Shown: piece by piece, positions 8,397 through 16,533 of the stretch | Numbering within the stretch: the stretch's first letter is position 1 | Layout: each line of letters starts with the position of its first letter | Origin: Pedobacter foliorum | GTDB taxonomy: Bacteria; Bacteroidota; Bacteroidia; Sphingobacteriales; Sphingobacteriaceae | DNA length: 64,000 nt | Assembly: GCF_013266735.1 (NCBI RefSeq) | Contig: NZ_JABSNU010000001.1 | Location: 682,001-746,000 of the forward strand | Direction: 5' to 3' | Notes under the pieces: model-generated | Seen by the model: the letters and a program-made list of their open reading frames with translations, nothing else | Database searches by the model: none | What the model was told of the DNA's origin: nothing | Made by a program: the position numbers and the translations under genes

Positions 8397-9677
8397 TCAA
8401 ATCAATACGATTAGAGCAATTGCGGAACCTCCCATAATGATAAAAGTCATCCATAAAAGTATTTTAGATAACCAGCCGCTTTTATATTCACCCATTATGC
8501 TATCGTTGGCGGCAATTTTTATGATTAAAAAAAGTAACGGAACGGCGGCAACCCCATTCATCACAGCTGTATAAATGAGCGCTTTTACTGGATCAATGCC
8601 TATAAAATTCATGGCCAGCCCGACTAGGGTAGAGATCATAATGATTCCATAAAATCCATGCGCTTTGTTTAATTTCAGATTTAAGCTTGCCTTCCAGTTG
8701 AAAGCTTCTGCTACTGCGTAAGCTGCTGAACCTGATAAAACGGGAACAGCCAATAAGCCCAGACCTATGATTCCTACCGAAAATATCAATTTAGATAAAT
8801 AGCCGGCATTTGGAAAGGAGTGAACCAATGGCTCTAATGCTTTTGCCGCATCAGCCGCATTTTTAATGTCCCTCACTCCACTGTTGTGTAAGACGGTCGC
8901 TGCCACTAAAAGTATACACCAGGTGGTAAATTCAGAAACGATCATCCCTATGTTATTGTCTTTACGCATGGCATGGATTAGGTTCCAGCTAATTTTGGCC
9001 TTTCCATTTTCTATCCATCCGTTTTCCTGCTCTTCCTCAACCTCTTGTGAGGCTTCCCAAAAAAACATGTATGGGGTAATTGTGGTTCCAAATACTCCGG
9101 TTATAATAAATAGGAAGGAAAAATTGAACTCAAAATGTGGAATTACTGTGGCCTTCAATACAGTTTCCCATGGCTGATCAATGATGAAAGCCGTGATTGG
9201 GTAGGCGAACAGGGTGAGCGCAAGCCATTTTAATATCCTCGAATAGACATGGTAGCTTGTAAAGATTTCAAGGAGTAGAATGGTGCCTGTAAAACTAAAA
9301 GTAAGGGCTATAAAAGGTAAGGGAAGGAGCAATTGTGCTGCTGCTGCCATAGCACCAATATCAGCGCCGATGTTAATGGTATTTGCCACTACAACCAGGC
9401 CAACTACGAAATAGAGTACCGGACGACTGTAGTGCTGTTTTACAACTGCTGCTATTCCTTTCCCTGTAACCAGACCAATACGGGCGCAGGATTCCTGAAC
9501 CGCTGTCATAAAGGGTAGCATGTACAATGCAGTCCATAATTGACCATAACCAAATTGGGCTCCTGTCTGAGCGTAGGTGGCTATGCCTGATGGATCATCA
9601 TCCGCTGCTCCGGTGGTTAACCCTGGCCCGAGAATACTGAGCCATTTCCACTTCTTTTTTAATCTCTTTTTATACAT
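8397..9677 (-). CDS. Nramp-like divalent metal transporter, noncanonical metal-site motifs
   Basis: The 426-residue polytopic membrane protein has about 11 hydrophobic segments and Nramp family architecture. The TM1 site, canonically DPGN, reads DDDPSG in GAADDDPSGIATYAQ. The TM6 site, canonically MPHN, reads TPYMFFWEAS followed by a QEVEEEQ acidic stretch. The conserved TM6 methionine that selects transition metals is thus absent, so substrate cannot be assumed to be Mn or Fe. The gene is divergent from the Fpg-like gene, and an FNR-type box lies 91 bp upstream of its start. It is followed by the usp-fbaB-gpmA unit on the same strand. Confidence 0.88.
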   Translation of the reverse strand: MYKKRLKKKWKWLSILGPGLTTGAADDDPSGIATYAQTGAQFGYGQLWTALYMLPFMTAVQESCARIGLVTGKGIAAVVKQHYSRPVLYFVVGLVVVANTINIGADIGAMAAAAQLLLPLPFIALTFSFTGTILLLEIFTSYHVYSRILKWLALTLFAYPITAFIIDQPWETVLKATVIPHFEFNFSFLFIITGVFGTTITPYMFFWEASQEVEEEQENGWIENGKAKISWNLIHAMRKDNNIGMIVSEFTTWCILLVAATVLHNSGVRDIKNAADAAKALEPLVHSFPNAGYLSKLIFSVGIIGLGLLAVPVLSGSAAYAVAEAFNWKASLNLKLNKAHGFYGIIMISTLVGLAMNFIGIDPVKALIYTAVMNGVAAVPLLFLIIKIAANDSIMGEYKSGWLSKILLWMTFIIMGGSAIALIVLI

Positions 9678-9761
9678 TTTAGGTATTCAAATTGATATTA
9701 AGGCTTAATAGTTTGTGACTAAATCCTATGATAAAAGTAAATACTTATGGCTTTTGAAAAT

Positions 9762-9775
9762 GTGATCAAAATCAT
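9762..9775. promoter_or_regulatory. FNR-type palindrome (GTGAT-CAAA-ATCAT) before the Nramp-like gene
   Basis: TGAT and ATCA half-sites are exact with a 4-base spacer. The centre is 91 bp upstream of the transporter start (9677). A minus-strand TACTTTTA at 9732-9739 resembles the -7 element and would place the box near -42, the class II activator position. This promoter assignment is inference. Confidence 0.55.
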
Positions 9776-9836
9776 CCTTATTTATGATGATAATCCACAT
9801 CACGATGCTAAATCATTTGTAGATAGGGAAAGTAAA

Positions 9837-9852
9837 ATTGATTTAGATCAAT
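9837..9852. promoter_or_regulatory. Perfect FNR box (ATTGAT-TTAG-ATCAAT) before the Fpg-like gene
   Basis: The 16 bases form a perfect 6-4-6 inverted repeat and contain the full FNR consensus TTGAT-N4-ATCAA. The centre is 89 bp upstream of the start at 9934. A -7-like TATCTTTA occurs at 9895-9902. This is the best of the four palindromes in the island and anchors the motif. Confidence 0.7.
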
Positions 9853-9933
9853 ACTGAATTACCTAAAGATAGAACAGAACGCTTGAAGTCATTGTATCTT
9901 TAAACCAAACGTCATCATGTTCCTGATTAAATT

Positions 9934-10716
9934 ATGTTTGAACTACCTTATTTAGAGATTTGTGCCGAAATCTTCGATAAAAGATTTAAAAATAGAGTGC
10001 TGCATAAGGTAGATATTCAACAGGAAAAATGTCTTAATGTTTCTATACTGGAACTAAGGGAAAGTCTGGTTGGAAATGAATTGAAAAAAATATGGCGCGA
10101 AGGTTTATCCTTACGGTTTCAATTCAAAAATTATGCTGTTCTTGAGTTGAGTTTATCGGATTCTGCGCAGCTGCATGTGATAGAACAAAATTCAGATTAT
10201 GCTGATTCCGATTTATTGAATCTTTATTTTAGCAGTGGGCAAATGCTATCTGTTAGGGATACTCAGGAATTAAGTAGATTTCGTTTGAAACCTGTTCATG
10301 AAAGTGTTCCGGATGTGTTCAGCAAGGAAATGACTTCTGAGTATCTAATAGAATTATTATCCAGTACAGAAGAGGAAATTAAATCGATATTGGTTGATCA
10401 AGGGCTGATTAGAGGGATCGGGGAGGCTTACGCTGATGAAATTCTTTGGTATGCAGAAATTTCTCCTTTTTCAATAGCAAGTAAAATCCCCCTGGATAAA
10501 GTAAAAATACTTCATAAAACTATTAAATATGTTTTATTGGATGCCATTAAAGAAACAAGAAAGTTAAACGCTTTAAAATTTGATAAAGTTGATCCAGATT
10601 TATTGATGATCCATAATGCAGATAGAAAAAATAGTCCTACAGGAAAGACCATTAAAGTAAAAATATGGAACGACACCACCACTTATTATACTGATGAACA
10701 AATGCTCTATAAATAA
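9934..10716 (+). CDS. Fpg/Nei-family DNA glycosylase-like protein lacking catalytic proline and zinc finger
   Basis: The 260-residue protein has the MutM/Nei fold. The N-terminus MFELPYLEI corresponds to MPELPEVE, and the helix-two-turn-helix is clear: LVDQGLIRGIGEAYADEILWYAEISPF (about 156-180). Two key features are missing. Pro2, whose amine attacks the damaged base, is Phe here, although Glu3 is kept. The C-terminal hairpin (GKTIKVKIWNDTTTYYTDEQ) has no cysteines, so it is a zincless version. It may bind DNA lesions without cutting, or use another nucleophile. It has its own perfect FNR-type box upstream and closes the island. Confidence 0.82.
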   Translation: MFELPYLEICAEIFDKRFKNRVLHKVDIQQEKCLNVSILELRESLVGNELKKIWREGLSLRFQFKNYAVLELSLSDSAQLHVIEQNSDYADSDLLNLYFSSGQMLSVRDTQELSRFRLKPVHESVPDVFSKEMTSEYLIELLSSTEEEIKSILVDQGLIRGIGEAYADEILWYAEISPFSIASKIPLDKVKILHKTIKYVLLDAIKETRKLNALKFDKVDPDLLMIHNADRKNSPTGKTIKVKIWNDTTTYYTDEQMLYK

Positions 10717-10733
10717 ATTTTCATATGCTTTCG

Positions 10734-11261
10734 TTATTTGTAACGACGCACTAAGCGGATGATATAAAAACGGAAATAGTCATAAAATAAGGCAATTATC
10801 AAAAGCAGAATGGGTAATAGAAACTCATCAAATTGATACCACAGAAATAAAAATGTACCCATAACCCCGCCTAATAGAAAAAAGCTAACGATGACTGCCC
10901 TCAGCAAAATACTACGCTTTATCCTTAACGTTAGTTTCCATCGTTGAATCATGGCCAATGAAAGATCAGTTCCCAAATCGGTGAACATCCCTGTAAGGTG
11001 GGTCGTCCTGACCACTGAGCCTGAGATCATGGAGACCAATGTATTCTGCATTCCCATGGCGAATAGTGGACTGCCGGCATAGTACTCGGTTTGATGTAAG
11101 GAGCCATTGTGACCTTGTTTTGATTTTTCTCTGAATACAACGAGGGCAATTGCGAGTCTTTCCGCTGCCGAAGCATCTGAAAATGCTGAAATGTTATTGG
11201 CAAATACGGTGAATTCATGGCTTAATGCCTTTAACAGACTAAATGCAAATTGAGGAGAACG
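10734..11261 (-). pseudogene. DUF1275 (YoaK-family) membrane protein, 5' part lost
   Basis: The C-terminal half is intact from the Met at 11057: MGMQNTLVSMISGSVVRTTHLTGMFTDLG, then two hydrophobic helices and a basic tail. This matches the end of DUF1275 proteins, usually about 220 residues. The same frame continues upstream through LVVFREKSKQGHN and LFAMGMQN to a TAG at 11262-11264, but the expected N-terminal membrane helices are not recognisable in any frame up to 11510. The gene looks truncated or frameshifted rather than a real 107-residue protein. Bases 11262-11510 hold no supported gene. Confidence 0.6.
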
Positions 11262-11510
11262 CTAAAGAACTTCAAGAAAATCTTCTTTTGGTATAAAACT
11301 GGTCGAACTGTCCTCTAAGACCGCCGCTGAATCCTTGACAAGTAAATGCACGACTGGACAAACACACTGGGGATTATTACATACCTTTTGAACAATTGAT
11401 CCCTAGCCATACCATTTCTGAATAAGGTGGTCAGTAGCTTTGGAGTGTCCAGAAAGCCAATATTATCTTCTGAACTCAAACCGCATCTAAAGTAAAGTAT
11501 TGCAATTTTA

Positions 11511-12065
11511 CTACTCATGGATAACAGGATTTCTTTTATCTTGTTTCACCCATATTAATCTGGAAGTATCGTATCCGATAGCTCTGGCAATCTTAAGATA
11601 ATTTGTTTTTACATTATCCGGTATGCTTTTTTCATGGGATAAAATCCACAGGTAGTCTAAATTTTTCCCAGCAACTAAAGCATATTGGTAATTATTGTCA
11701 ATCGCCAATACATTGTAACCCGCATAAAATGGCCAAAAAAAACTGACCTTTAGCGCGCCGATGTTTTTATCGCCTCTGAATTTAGCAATTCCCTTTGCGG
11801 ACTTCCATTCCTTTGTTTTATAGTTATAACCACTGTTTAGCACTTTTACATTCCCATTTTCGTCTAAACTGTATTGTGCTACAGTATTATCCAGATCTTT
11901 CTCAAAACGAAAGTCAAAACGGGCAATTTCATACCAGCTACCTAAATAGCGATTTACTTCAAAATTGGTAACAGGTTTTGCTTTTTTAGGCACCGATGCA
12001 CATGAATTTAAAATTACCATTGCTACAATTGCGAGGATTGTCGGAACGAAGATTTTATTTTTCAT
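11511..12065 (-). CDS. Lipocalin family outer-membrane lipoprotein (Blc-like)
   Basis: The 184-residue protein starts at ATG 12065 (the ATG at 12068 directly before it is equally possible), and its start overlaps the lycopene cyclase stop by 11 bp. A signal peptide with lipobox LNSC predicts lipidation at Cys. The mature part has the lipocalin signature NRYLGSWYEIARFDFRFEKDL and the YNVLAIDNNYQYALVAG and LWILSHEK strands of bacterial Blc. Lipocalins carry hydrophobic molecules. As the last gene of the carotenoid operon it may bind or move the pigment or a precursor, which is inference. Confidence 0.9.
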   Translation of the reverse strand: MKNKIFVPTILAIVAMVILNSCASVPKKAKPVTNFEVNRYLGSWYEIARFDFRFEKDLDNTVAQYSLDENGNVKVLNSGYNYKTKEWKSAKGIAKFRGDKNIGALKVSFFWPFYAGYNVLAIDNNYQYALVAGKNLDYLWILSHEKSIPDNVKTNYLKIARAIGYDTSRLIWVKQDKRNPVIHE

Positions 12066-12756
12066 CATGATCTGCAGGTTTTTGAAATATTTTAAAAAAA
12101 TAAATGTTGAGTAGAAATTGCGTGTAACCATACACTGCATCTTCTATTGGAATAGTAAGCATCCGAATATTTAAAAAGTTCTTCGGATTGTAATTCACAA
12201 TCGGAGATTCCAAACCAGCACCCGTCAAAACACCATTCACAGGAAAAAATCCAAGCATCAGAATAGCAAATACAAAAGATGCCTGACCTATCCAGGGTAC
12301 TCTTACTATAAAATGCAGATAAATTAGCGTTGTTGCTGTTGCTATAGCTGTTACAAACGTGTAGGCTTTATCATGATGTATCAATGCCATAACTACGCAT
12401 ACGATGACACTGACAAAAACAATAATGTTGTTAAAGGCACTTAGCCAACCAAGATTGAAGAATTTGTCCAGGCAGAAATAGGTAAACACACATGAAAATG
12501 GAATACAGATGAAAAAAAGCCACTCTTCTATAGGCAGCCCCAAAAGAACCCATCCCGTAGTATAAGCTGTATTGAACCACCATACCTGATGAGCGGTAAA
12601 CCATACGTCCCAGGCAATAAAAGGAATAGCGACTAAAACGTTCGCTTTCAGAAAGGCAGGAAAATGCTTGTTGAACTGAATTCTCTTATCAAAAGAGAAA
12701 ATAAAGCAAACACTGATGGTCAGTAAATTTATTAATAAGTAAGTGTAGGGTTTCAT
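12055..12756 (-). CDS. Lycopene beta-cyclase, CrtYc-Yd domain type
   Basis: This 233-residue integral membrane protein has about seven helices. It carries the paired cyclase motifs of the heterodimeric/fused type: GLPIEEWLFF near residue 75 and IPIEDAVYGY near residue 207, each with the conserved P-x-E-(E/D). Membrane-embedded cyclases of this class close the ends of lycopene to give beta-carotene. The start shares a single base with the crtZ stop and the end overlaps the lipocalin start, consistent with tight translational coupling in the operon. Confidence 0.9.
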   Translation of the reverse strand: MKPYTYLLINLLTISVCFIFSFDKRIQFNKHFPAFLKANVLVAIPFIAWDVWFTAHQVWWFNTAYTTGWVLLGLPIEEWLFFICIPFSCVFTYFCLDKFFNLGWLSAFNNIIVFVSVIVCVVMALIHHDKAYTFVTAIATATTLIYLHFIVRVPWIGQASFVFAILMLGFFPVNGVLTGAGLESPIVNYNPKNFLNIRMLTIPIEDAVYGYTQFLLNIYFFKIFQKPADHDEK

Positions 12757-13211
12757 TACTTCGCATTTTTATAATACATTTTGAAATATTTCAGTGGAAC
12801 ATACAAAAAACCAAAGCATTCACCATTTTCTTTCCCCAGGTGTTTGTGATGCTGTTTGTGTGCCCTGCGAATAGCCAGTAAGTAAGGGTTTTGGGTATTT
12901 GCTAAGTATTTAATGCGTTGGTGTATAAACACGTCATGTACCAGGAAATAAGCGATTCCGTAAAACGTAATAGCAAGCCCGATGTAAAACAAGTAATTAT
13001 AATGATTTAGGGAACCAAAATAGATCAAAGCAATAGCTGGTAAAGCAAAAATTACAAAGAAGTAATCGTTTTTTTCAAAAGGACCTTCAGTGCTGTGGTC
13101 GTGATGGTCATGATGCAATCCCCATAAAAGACCATGCATGATATACTTGTGAATGAACCAGGTGGCACCTTCCATCAATATAAATGTTACCAGTAGGATA
13201 ATGAAATTCAT
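12756..13211 (-). CDS. crtZ: Beta-carotene hydroxylase (fatty-acid-hydroxylase superfamily)
   Basis: The 151 residues hold the histidine clusters of the di-iron CrtZ family: HKYIMHG (about 21-27), HHDHHDHS (about 33-40), HDVFIHQR (about 91-98) and HKQHHKH (about 117-123), between four hydrophobic segments. It hydroxylates beta-carotene rings to give zeaxanthin. It lies 2 bp downstream of the SRPBCC gene and touches the cyclase gene, so the cluster predicts zeaxanthin or a derivative as end product. Confidence 0.93.
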   Translation of the reverse strand: MNFIILLVTFILMEGATWFIHKYIMHGLLWGLHHDHHDHSTEGPFEKNDYFFVIFALPAIALIYFGSLNHYNYLFYIGLAITFYGIAYFLVHDVFIHQRIKYLANTQNPYLLAIRRAHKQHHKHLGKENGECFGFLYVPLKYFKMYYKNAK

Positions 13212-13213
13212 CT

Positions 13214-13681
13214 TTAACGTTTTAATGGACTAAATAGCTGTTCCAACACCTGACGGCGGTAGTCGAAAATATACGTTAATTTTTTCTTCACCAAAAACCT
13301 GTGTACCATCTCGCCAATGATACCAAAGGGTAATTCATAATCCAAGGTATCTATCATCAAAACTCCCTTCTGGTTTGGGATAAATTCATGATGGTGTCTC
13401 CATAATTTGTAAGGACCTTTTTTCTGAGAATCTGTGAAGCTTTTTTGGTAGTTAACCGCTGTAATTTGTGTCTGCCACTTCAGTGGAATACCCAGCACAG
13501 GGGATACCGTATAATCGATAATCATTCCTTTATAGATGTCAGCCTCAGGCAGATTACTTAATACCACAAAGCCCATCTCTTTGGGTGTAATACGCGAAAG
13601 ATTGTGCGGGGAAGAAAAGAAATCCCAGGCTCTATCTATATCACAATATAGTTGTTGCTCGCTATTAAGTTGATAAATCAT
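13214..13681 (-). CDS. SRPBCC (START-like) ligand-binding protein in carotenoid operon
   Basis: The 155-residue protein begins with the cell-division-inhibitor SulA-like SRPBCC pattern: LYCDIDRAWDFFSSPHNLSRITP, then a beta-rich core with PLKWQTQI and a C-terminal helix containing FLVKKKLTYIFDYRR. There is no signal peptide, so it should be cytoplasmic. The family binds hydrophobic ligands in a deep pocket. Genes of this kind are frequent in Bacteroidota carotenoid clusters, but their exact step is not known to me. It sits between the secreted protein gene (10 bp) and crtZ (2 bp). Confidence 0.85.
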   Translation of the reverse strand: MIYQLNSEQQLYCDIDRAWDFFSSPHNLSRITPKEMGFVVLSNLPEADIYKGMIIDYTVSPVLGIPLKWQTQITAVNYQKSFTDSQKKGPYKLWRHHHEFIPNQKGVLMIDTLDYELPFGIIGEMVHRFLVKKKLTYIFDYRRQVLEQLFSPLKR

Positions 13682-13691
13682 TTTTTATTTT

Positions 13692-14150
13692 TTAGATCAG
13701 CGACTGTATCATGTTTTTTAAATGAGTAGAGGTAATGTCTTTGTTGTTGGTTTTGATAAATTTTTCGTCTTCCTCAATATTTTTTTTGTATCCCAGAAAA
13801 GCGGGACTGTTTTTTTGAACCGACAATCTGAGGATTCTGATTTCTAAATTGCTAGGTTCTGCCATTACCGCGTTATCAATATTCTTTTTGCCTTTGTTAA
13901 AGGTTTTGAGTTTTGATATTGGATTGGTAATATGTTTTGCCCATATCATTTGAAAAGCACCCAGGTAGCTGAGGTGTACTGAACTTTCCTTACCTGTACT
14001 CAGCCCTTTGATCATTGTCAGACAGATTTTTTTGTCTGAAACAGCTTTTTTGTAATTGGCCCTAATGCTTTCTAAATCCATACTTTGCCCATAACAAGAA
14101 ATACCAATCAGGAAAAAGACAATCAAAATCATTACTTTTTTTAAAATCAT
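13692..14150 (-). CDS. Secreted protein of unknown function in carotenoid operon
   Basis: The 152 residues start with a clear signal peptide (LIVFFLIGISCYGQ), followed by a helical, lysine-rich domain. Recognisable features are ICLTMIKGL, LGAFQMIWAKH and a C-terminal ending in THLKNMIQSLI. I do not recognise a named family. The start overlaps the crtB stop by 4 bp (ATGA-type), so it is translated with the pigment genes and is likely part of the same process. A role in the envelope, where the carotenoid resides, is possible. Confidence 0.85.
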   Translation of the reverse strand: MILKKVMILIVFFLIGISCYGQSMDLESIRANYKKAVSDKKICLTMIKGLSTGKESSVHLSYLGAFQMIWAKHITNPISKLKTFNKGKKNIDNAVMAEPSNLEIRILRLSVQKNSPAFLGYKKNIEEDEKFIKTNNKDITSTHLKNMIQSLI

Positions 14151-14983
14151 AGTATGGCAATCTTATATTGTACATAGCTAGTCATTGCAAGAGAGAATTT
14201 TTGTCCGTTTGGAATACGTATTCTTTGGTTCATAATTTTTTCTGCTGGCGTACCCTTTATTTTTTTGAACAATGACAGGTAGTATTTGTATGCCAGGTAA
14301 ACGCCGAATTTGGAAGAAACAGGAAGTTTTTTGATTCCGGTTAATGCTTCGTTAAACTCTGCTTGAATCTCATTTTCAATTTCTAATTTGATGTTGTTGT
14401 TGAATGTTTTCATATCAATATTAGGGAAGTAAGTGCGTCCCAAGACGTGGTAATCGTCTTTCAGATCGCGTAGAAAGTTTATTTTTTGAAAGGCTGAACC
14501 TAATTTCATGGCATAAGGTTTTAGGTTATCGAATGCTTCTTTATTCCCCTCTACAAATACTTGAAGACACATCAATCCTACAACTTCAGCCGAACCTAAT
14601 ATATACTGGTTGTACAAATCTGAATTGTAATCTATTTGCTGTAAATCCATTTGCATGCTATGCAGAAACTGTTCGATCAGGGCTTTGTCAATGGCAAAAT
14701 TATTCACCGTATCCTGAAAGGATTGTAAAATGGGGTTAAGGGAGATGCCCTCTTGAAGGGCAGTCCAGGTTTCTGTTTTAAAACGTTGCAACAGGCAAGC
14801 CTTGTCATAACCCTGAAAGCTGTCGACAATTTCGTCGGCCAGACGCACATACCCGTAGATGGCGTAGATGGCAGGACGAATGGAAGGCTTTAGCGCTAGA
14901 ATTCCTAATGAAAAACTGGTGCTATATTTTTCCGTAACCGCTTCGCTTACCTTATAAGCCAATTCATCAAATAATTTTTTCAC
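14147..14983 (-). CDS. crtB: Phytoene synthase
   Basis: The 278-residue protein of the squalene/phytoene synthase family has both Asp-rich motifs. The first is VRLADEIVDSF (DxxxD, about 48-58) and the second is KINFLRDLKDDYHVLGRTYFP (about 167-187), with the YCYYVAG-equivalent region replaced by LGSAEVVGLMCL. It joins two geranylgeranyl diphosphates into phytoene. It overlaps crtI by 4 bp upstream and the secreted-protein gene by 4 bp downstream. Confidence 0.94.
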   Translation of the reverse strand: MKKLFDELAYKVSEAVTEKYSTSFSLGILALKPSIRPAIYAIYGYVRLADEIVDSFQGYDKACLLQRFKTETWTALQEGISLNPILQSFQDTVNNFAIDKALIEQFLHSMQMDLQQIDYNSDLYNQYILGSAEVVGLMCLQVFVEGNKEAFDNLKPYAMKLGSAFQKINFLRDLKDDYHVLGRTYFPNIDMKTFNNNIKLEIENEIQAEFNEALTGIKKLPVSSKFGVYLAYKYYLSLFKKIKGTPAEKIMNQRIRIPNGQKFSLAMTSYVQYKIAIL

Positions 14984-16476
14984 GCGTTTTTTATTTTTAG
15001 GTGGTTTACTTCGTTAGCTACAATTTTACCGGAGATAATTGATGGAGGGACACCAGGACCGGGCACGGTCAACTGTCCTGTATAGAAAAGATTAGACAAA
15101 TGTCTGTTCTTAATGCCGGGTTTCAATACTGCAGTTTGGCCCAAGGTGTTGGCCAGACCATAAGCATTGCCTCCGTAAGCATTGTAATCGCTGATAAAAT
15201 CATCCACACAATAGCTTCGTTTGTAATTTAGTTTTGCTAATAAATCTTTTGCTCCAGTGTGCTTTTCTAGGCGTTTGATCATATGCTGAAAATATTGCTC
15301 ACGAATTTTTTCATCATCATTAAGGCCGATTGCTAGTGGCATCAGCAGGAAAATGTTTTCGTGTCCTGTGGGTGCTAAATCAGGATCTGTTTTGGATGGG
15401 CAGCACACATAGAACAAGGGGTTTTCAGGCCATTTTTTTTCTTCGTAAATGCTCTTAATATGTTCATCCAAATCATTTTCAAAAAATAAAGTATGATGTT
15501 TAAGATTAGGAAGTCTCTCTGTAAACCCTAAATAGTAAATCAGGCAAGAGGGAGCAAATGTTCGACTTTTCCAATATTTTTGATCATAGTTGCGCAATTC
15601 GCTGTTTAGCAGAGTTTCGGTATGATGGTAATCCGAAGAAGCAATAATAACATCAAATGCCTTAAACTCCCCATTTACGACGATTCCCCTGGCAACTCCT
15701 TCTTCAGTAACGATTTTTTCTACGTTTTGGTTAAAATGAAAAATGGCACCTTGTTTTTCCGCTACTTTTTTCATGCCCAATACCAACTGGTAGAATCCCC
15801 CAATGGGATACCAGGTACCCAAAGCATAACCTCCATAGTTCATTAGGCTATAAAGTGCCGGAATATTTTTCGGAGAAGCCCCTAGGAAAATAACAGGGAA
15901 CTCCATTAAGGTTTTTAGTTTGGGATGTGAAAAATATTTACTAATGTAACTTCTGAAATTTGACAATAGATCCAGTTTTAAAGCGCTCCTGGCAATTTTA
16001 GGAGATGCAAACTCCAGCCAGCTGTAGCATGGTTTGTTCGCAAAATCCCGCATGCCAACTTCATATTTATACTTTGCAGCGCTCATGAAGATATCAAGTT
16101 TTTTACCTGCTCCTGTTTCCAACTGCTCAAACAAATTTTTTAAATCCTCGTAAGATTCCGGAACGGTAAGCAGTCCATCCTCAAAAACCATTTCAAACTG
16201 GGGATTAAGGGATACGAGATGATAAAAGTCACTTGCTTTATAACCAAAGTCCTGAAAGAAATTATCAATAACATCGGGCATCCAATACCAGCTTGGCCCC
16301 ATATCAAATACATAGCCATTTTCTGTTGTGAATTGTCGGGCTCTTCCTCCAGGTTGAGGATGCTTTTCATAAACATGTACTTCGTTACCAGCCTGCATCG
16401 CATAAGCGGCAGCAGAAAGACCGGAAATTCCTGCCCCAATTATCGCTATAGTTTTTTTTGAATCTGATGCTTTCAC
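14980..16476 (-). CDS. crtI: Phytoene desaturase
   Basis: The 498-residue flavoprotein starts with the FAD-binding motif IAIIGAGISGLSAAAYAMQ and the following EKHPQPGGRARQF. The C-terminal FAD segment NLFYTGQLTVPGPGVPPSIISGKIVA is the bacterial CrtI signature. The length is normal. It introduces the double bonds that turn phytoene into lycopene. It is the first pigment gene after marR, 57 bp downstream, and has no separate terminator or obvious promoter in that gap, so marR and crtI may share a message. Confidence 0.95.
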   Translation of the reverse strand: MKASDSKKTIAIIGAGISGLSAAAYAMQAGNEVHVYEKHPQPGGRARQFTTENGYVFDMGPSWYWMPDVIDNFFQDFGYKASDFYHLVSLNPQFEMVFEDGLLTVPESYEDLKNLFEQLETGAGKKLDIFMSAAKYKYEVGMRDFANKPCYSWLEFASPKIARSALKLDLLSNFRSYISKYFSHPKLKTLMEFPVIFLGASPKNIPALYSLMNYGGYALGTWYPIGGFYQLVLGMKKVAEKQGAIFHFNQNVEKIVTEEGVARGIVVNGEFKAFDVIIASSDYHHTETLLNSELRNYDQKYWKSRTFAPSCLIYYLGFTERLPNLKHHTLFFENDLDEHIKSIYEEKKWPENPLFYVCCPSKTDPDLAPTGHENIFLLMPLAIGLNDDEKIREQYFQHMIKRLEKHTGAKDLLAKLNYKRSYCVDDFISDYNAYGGNAYGLANTLGQTAVLKPGIKNRHLSNLFYTGQLTVPGPGVPPSIISGKIVANEVNHLKIKNA

Positions 16477-16533
16477 GAAAGAGTTTTGTTTTTTTAATCT
16501 CAGTTACTAAGTTTCTTGATAGATGCAATAGCT

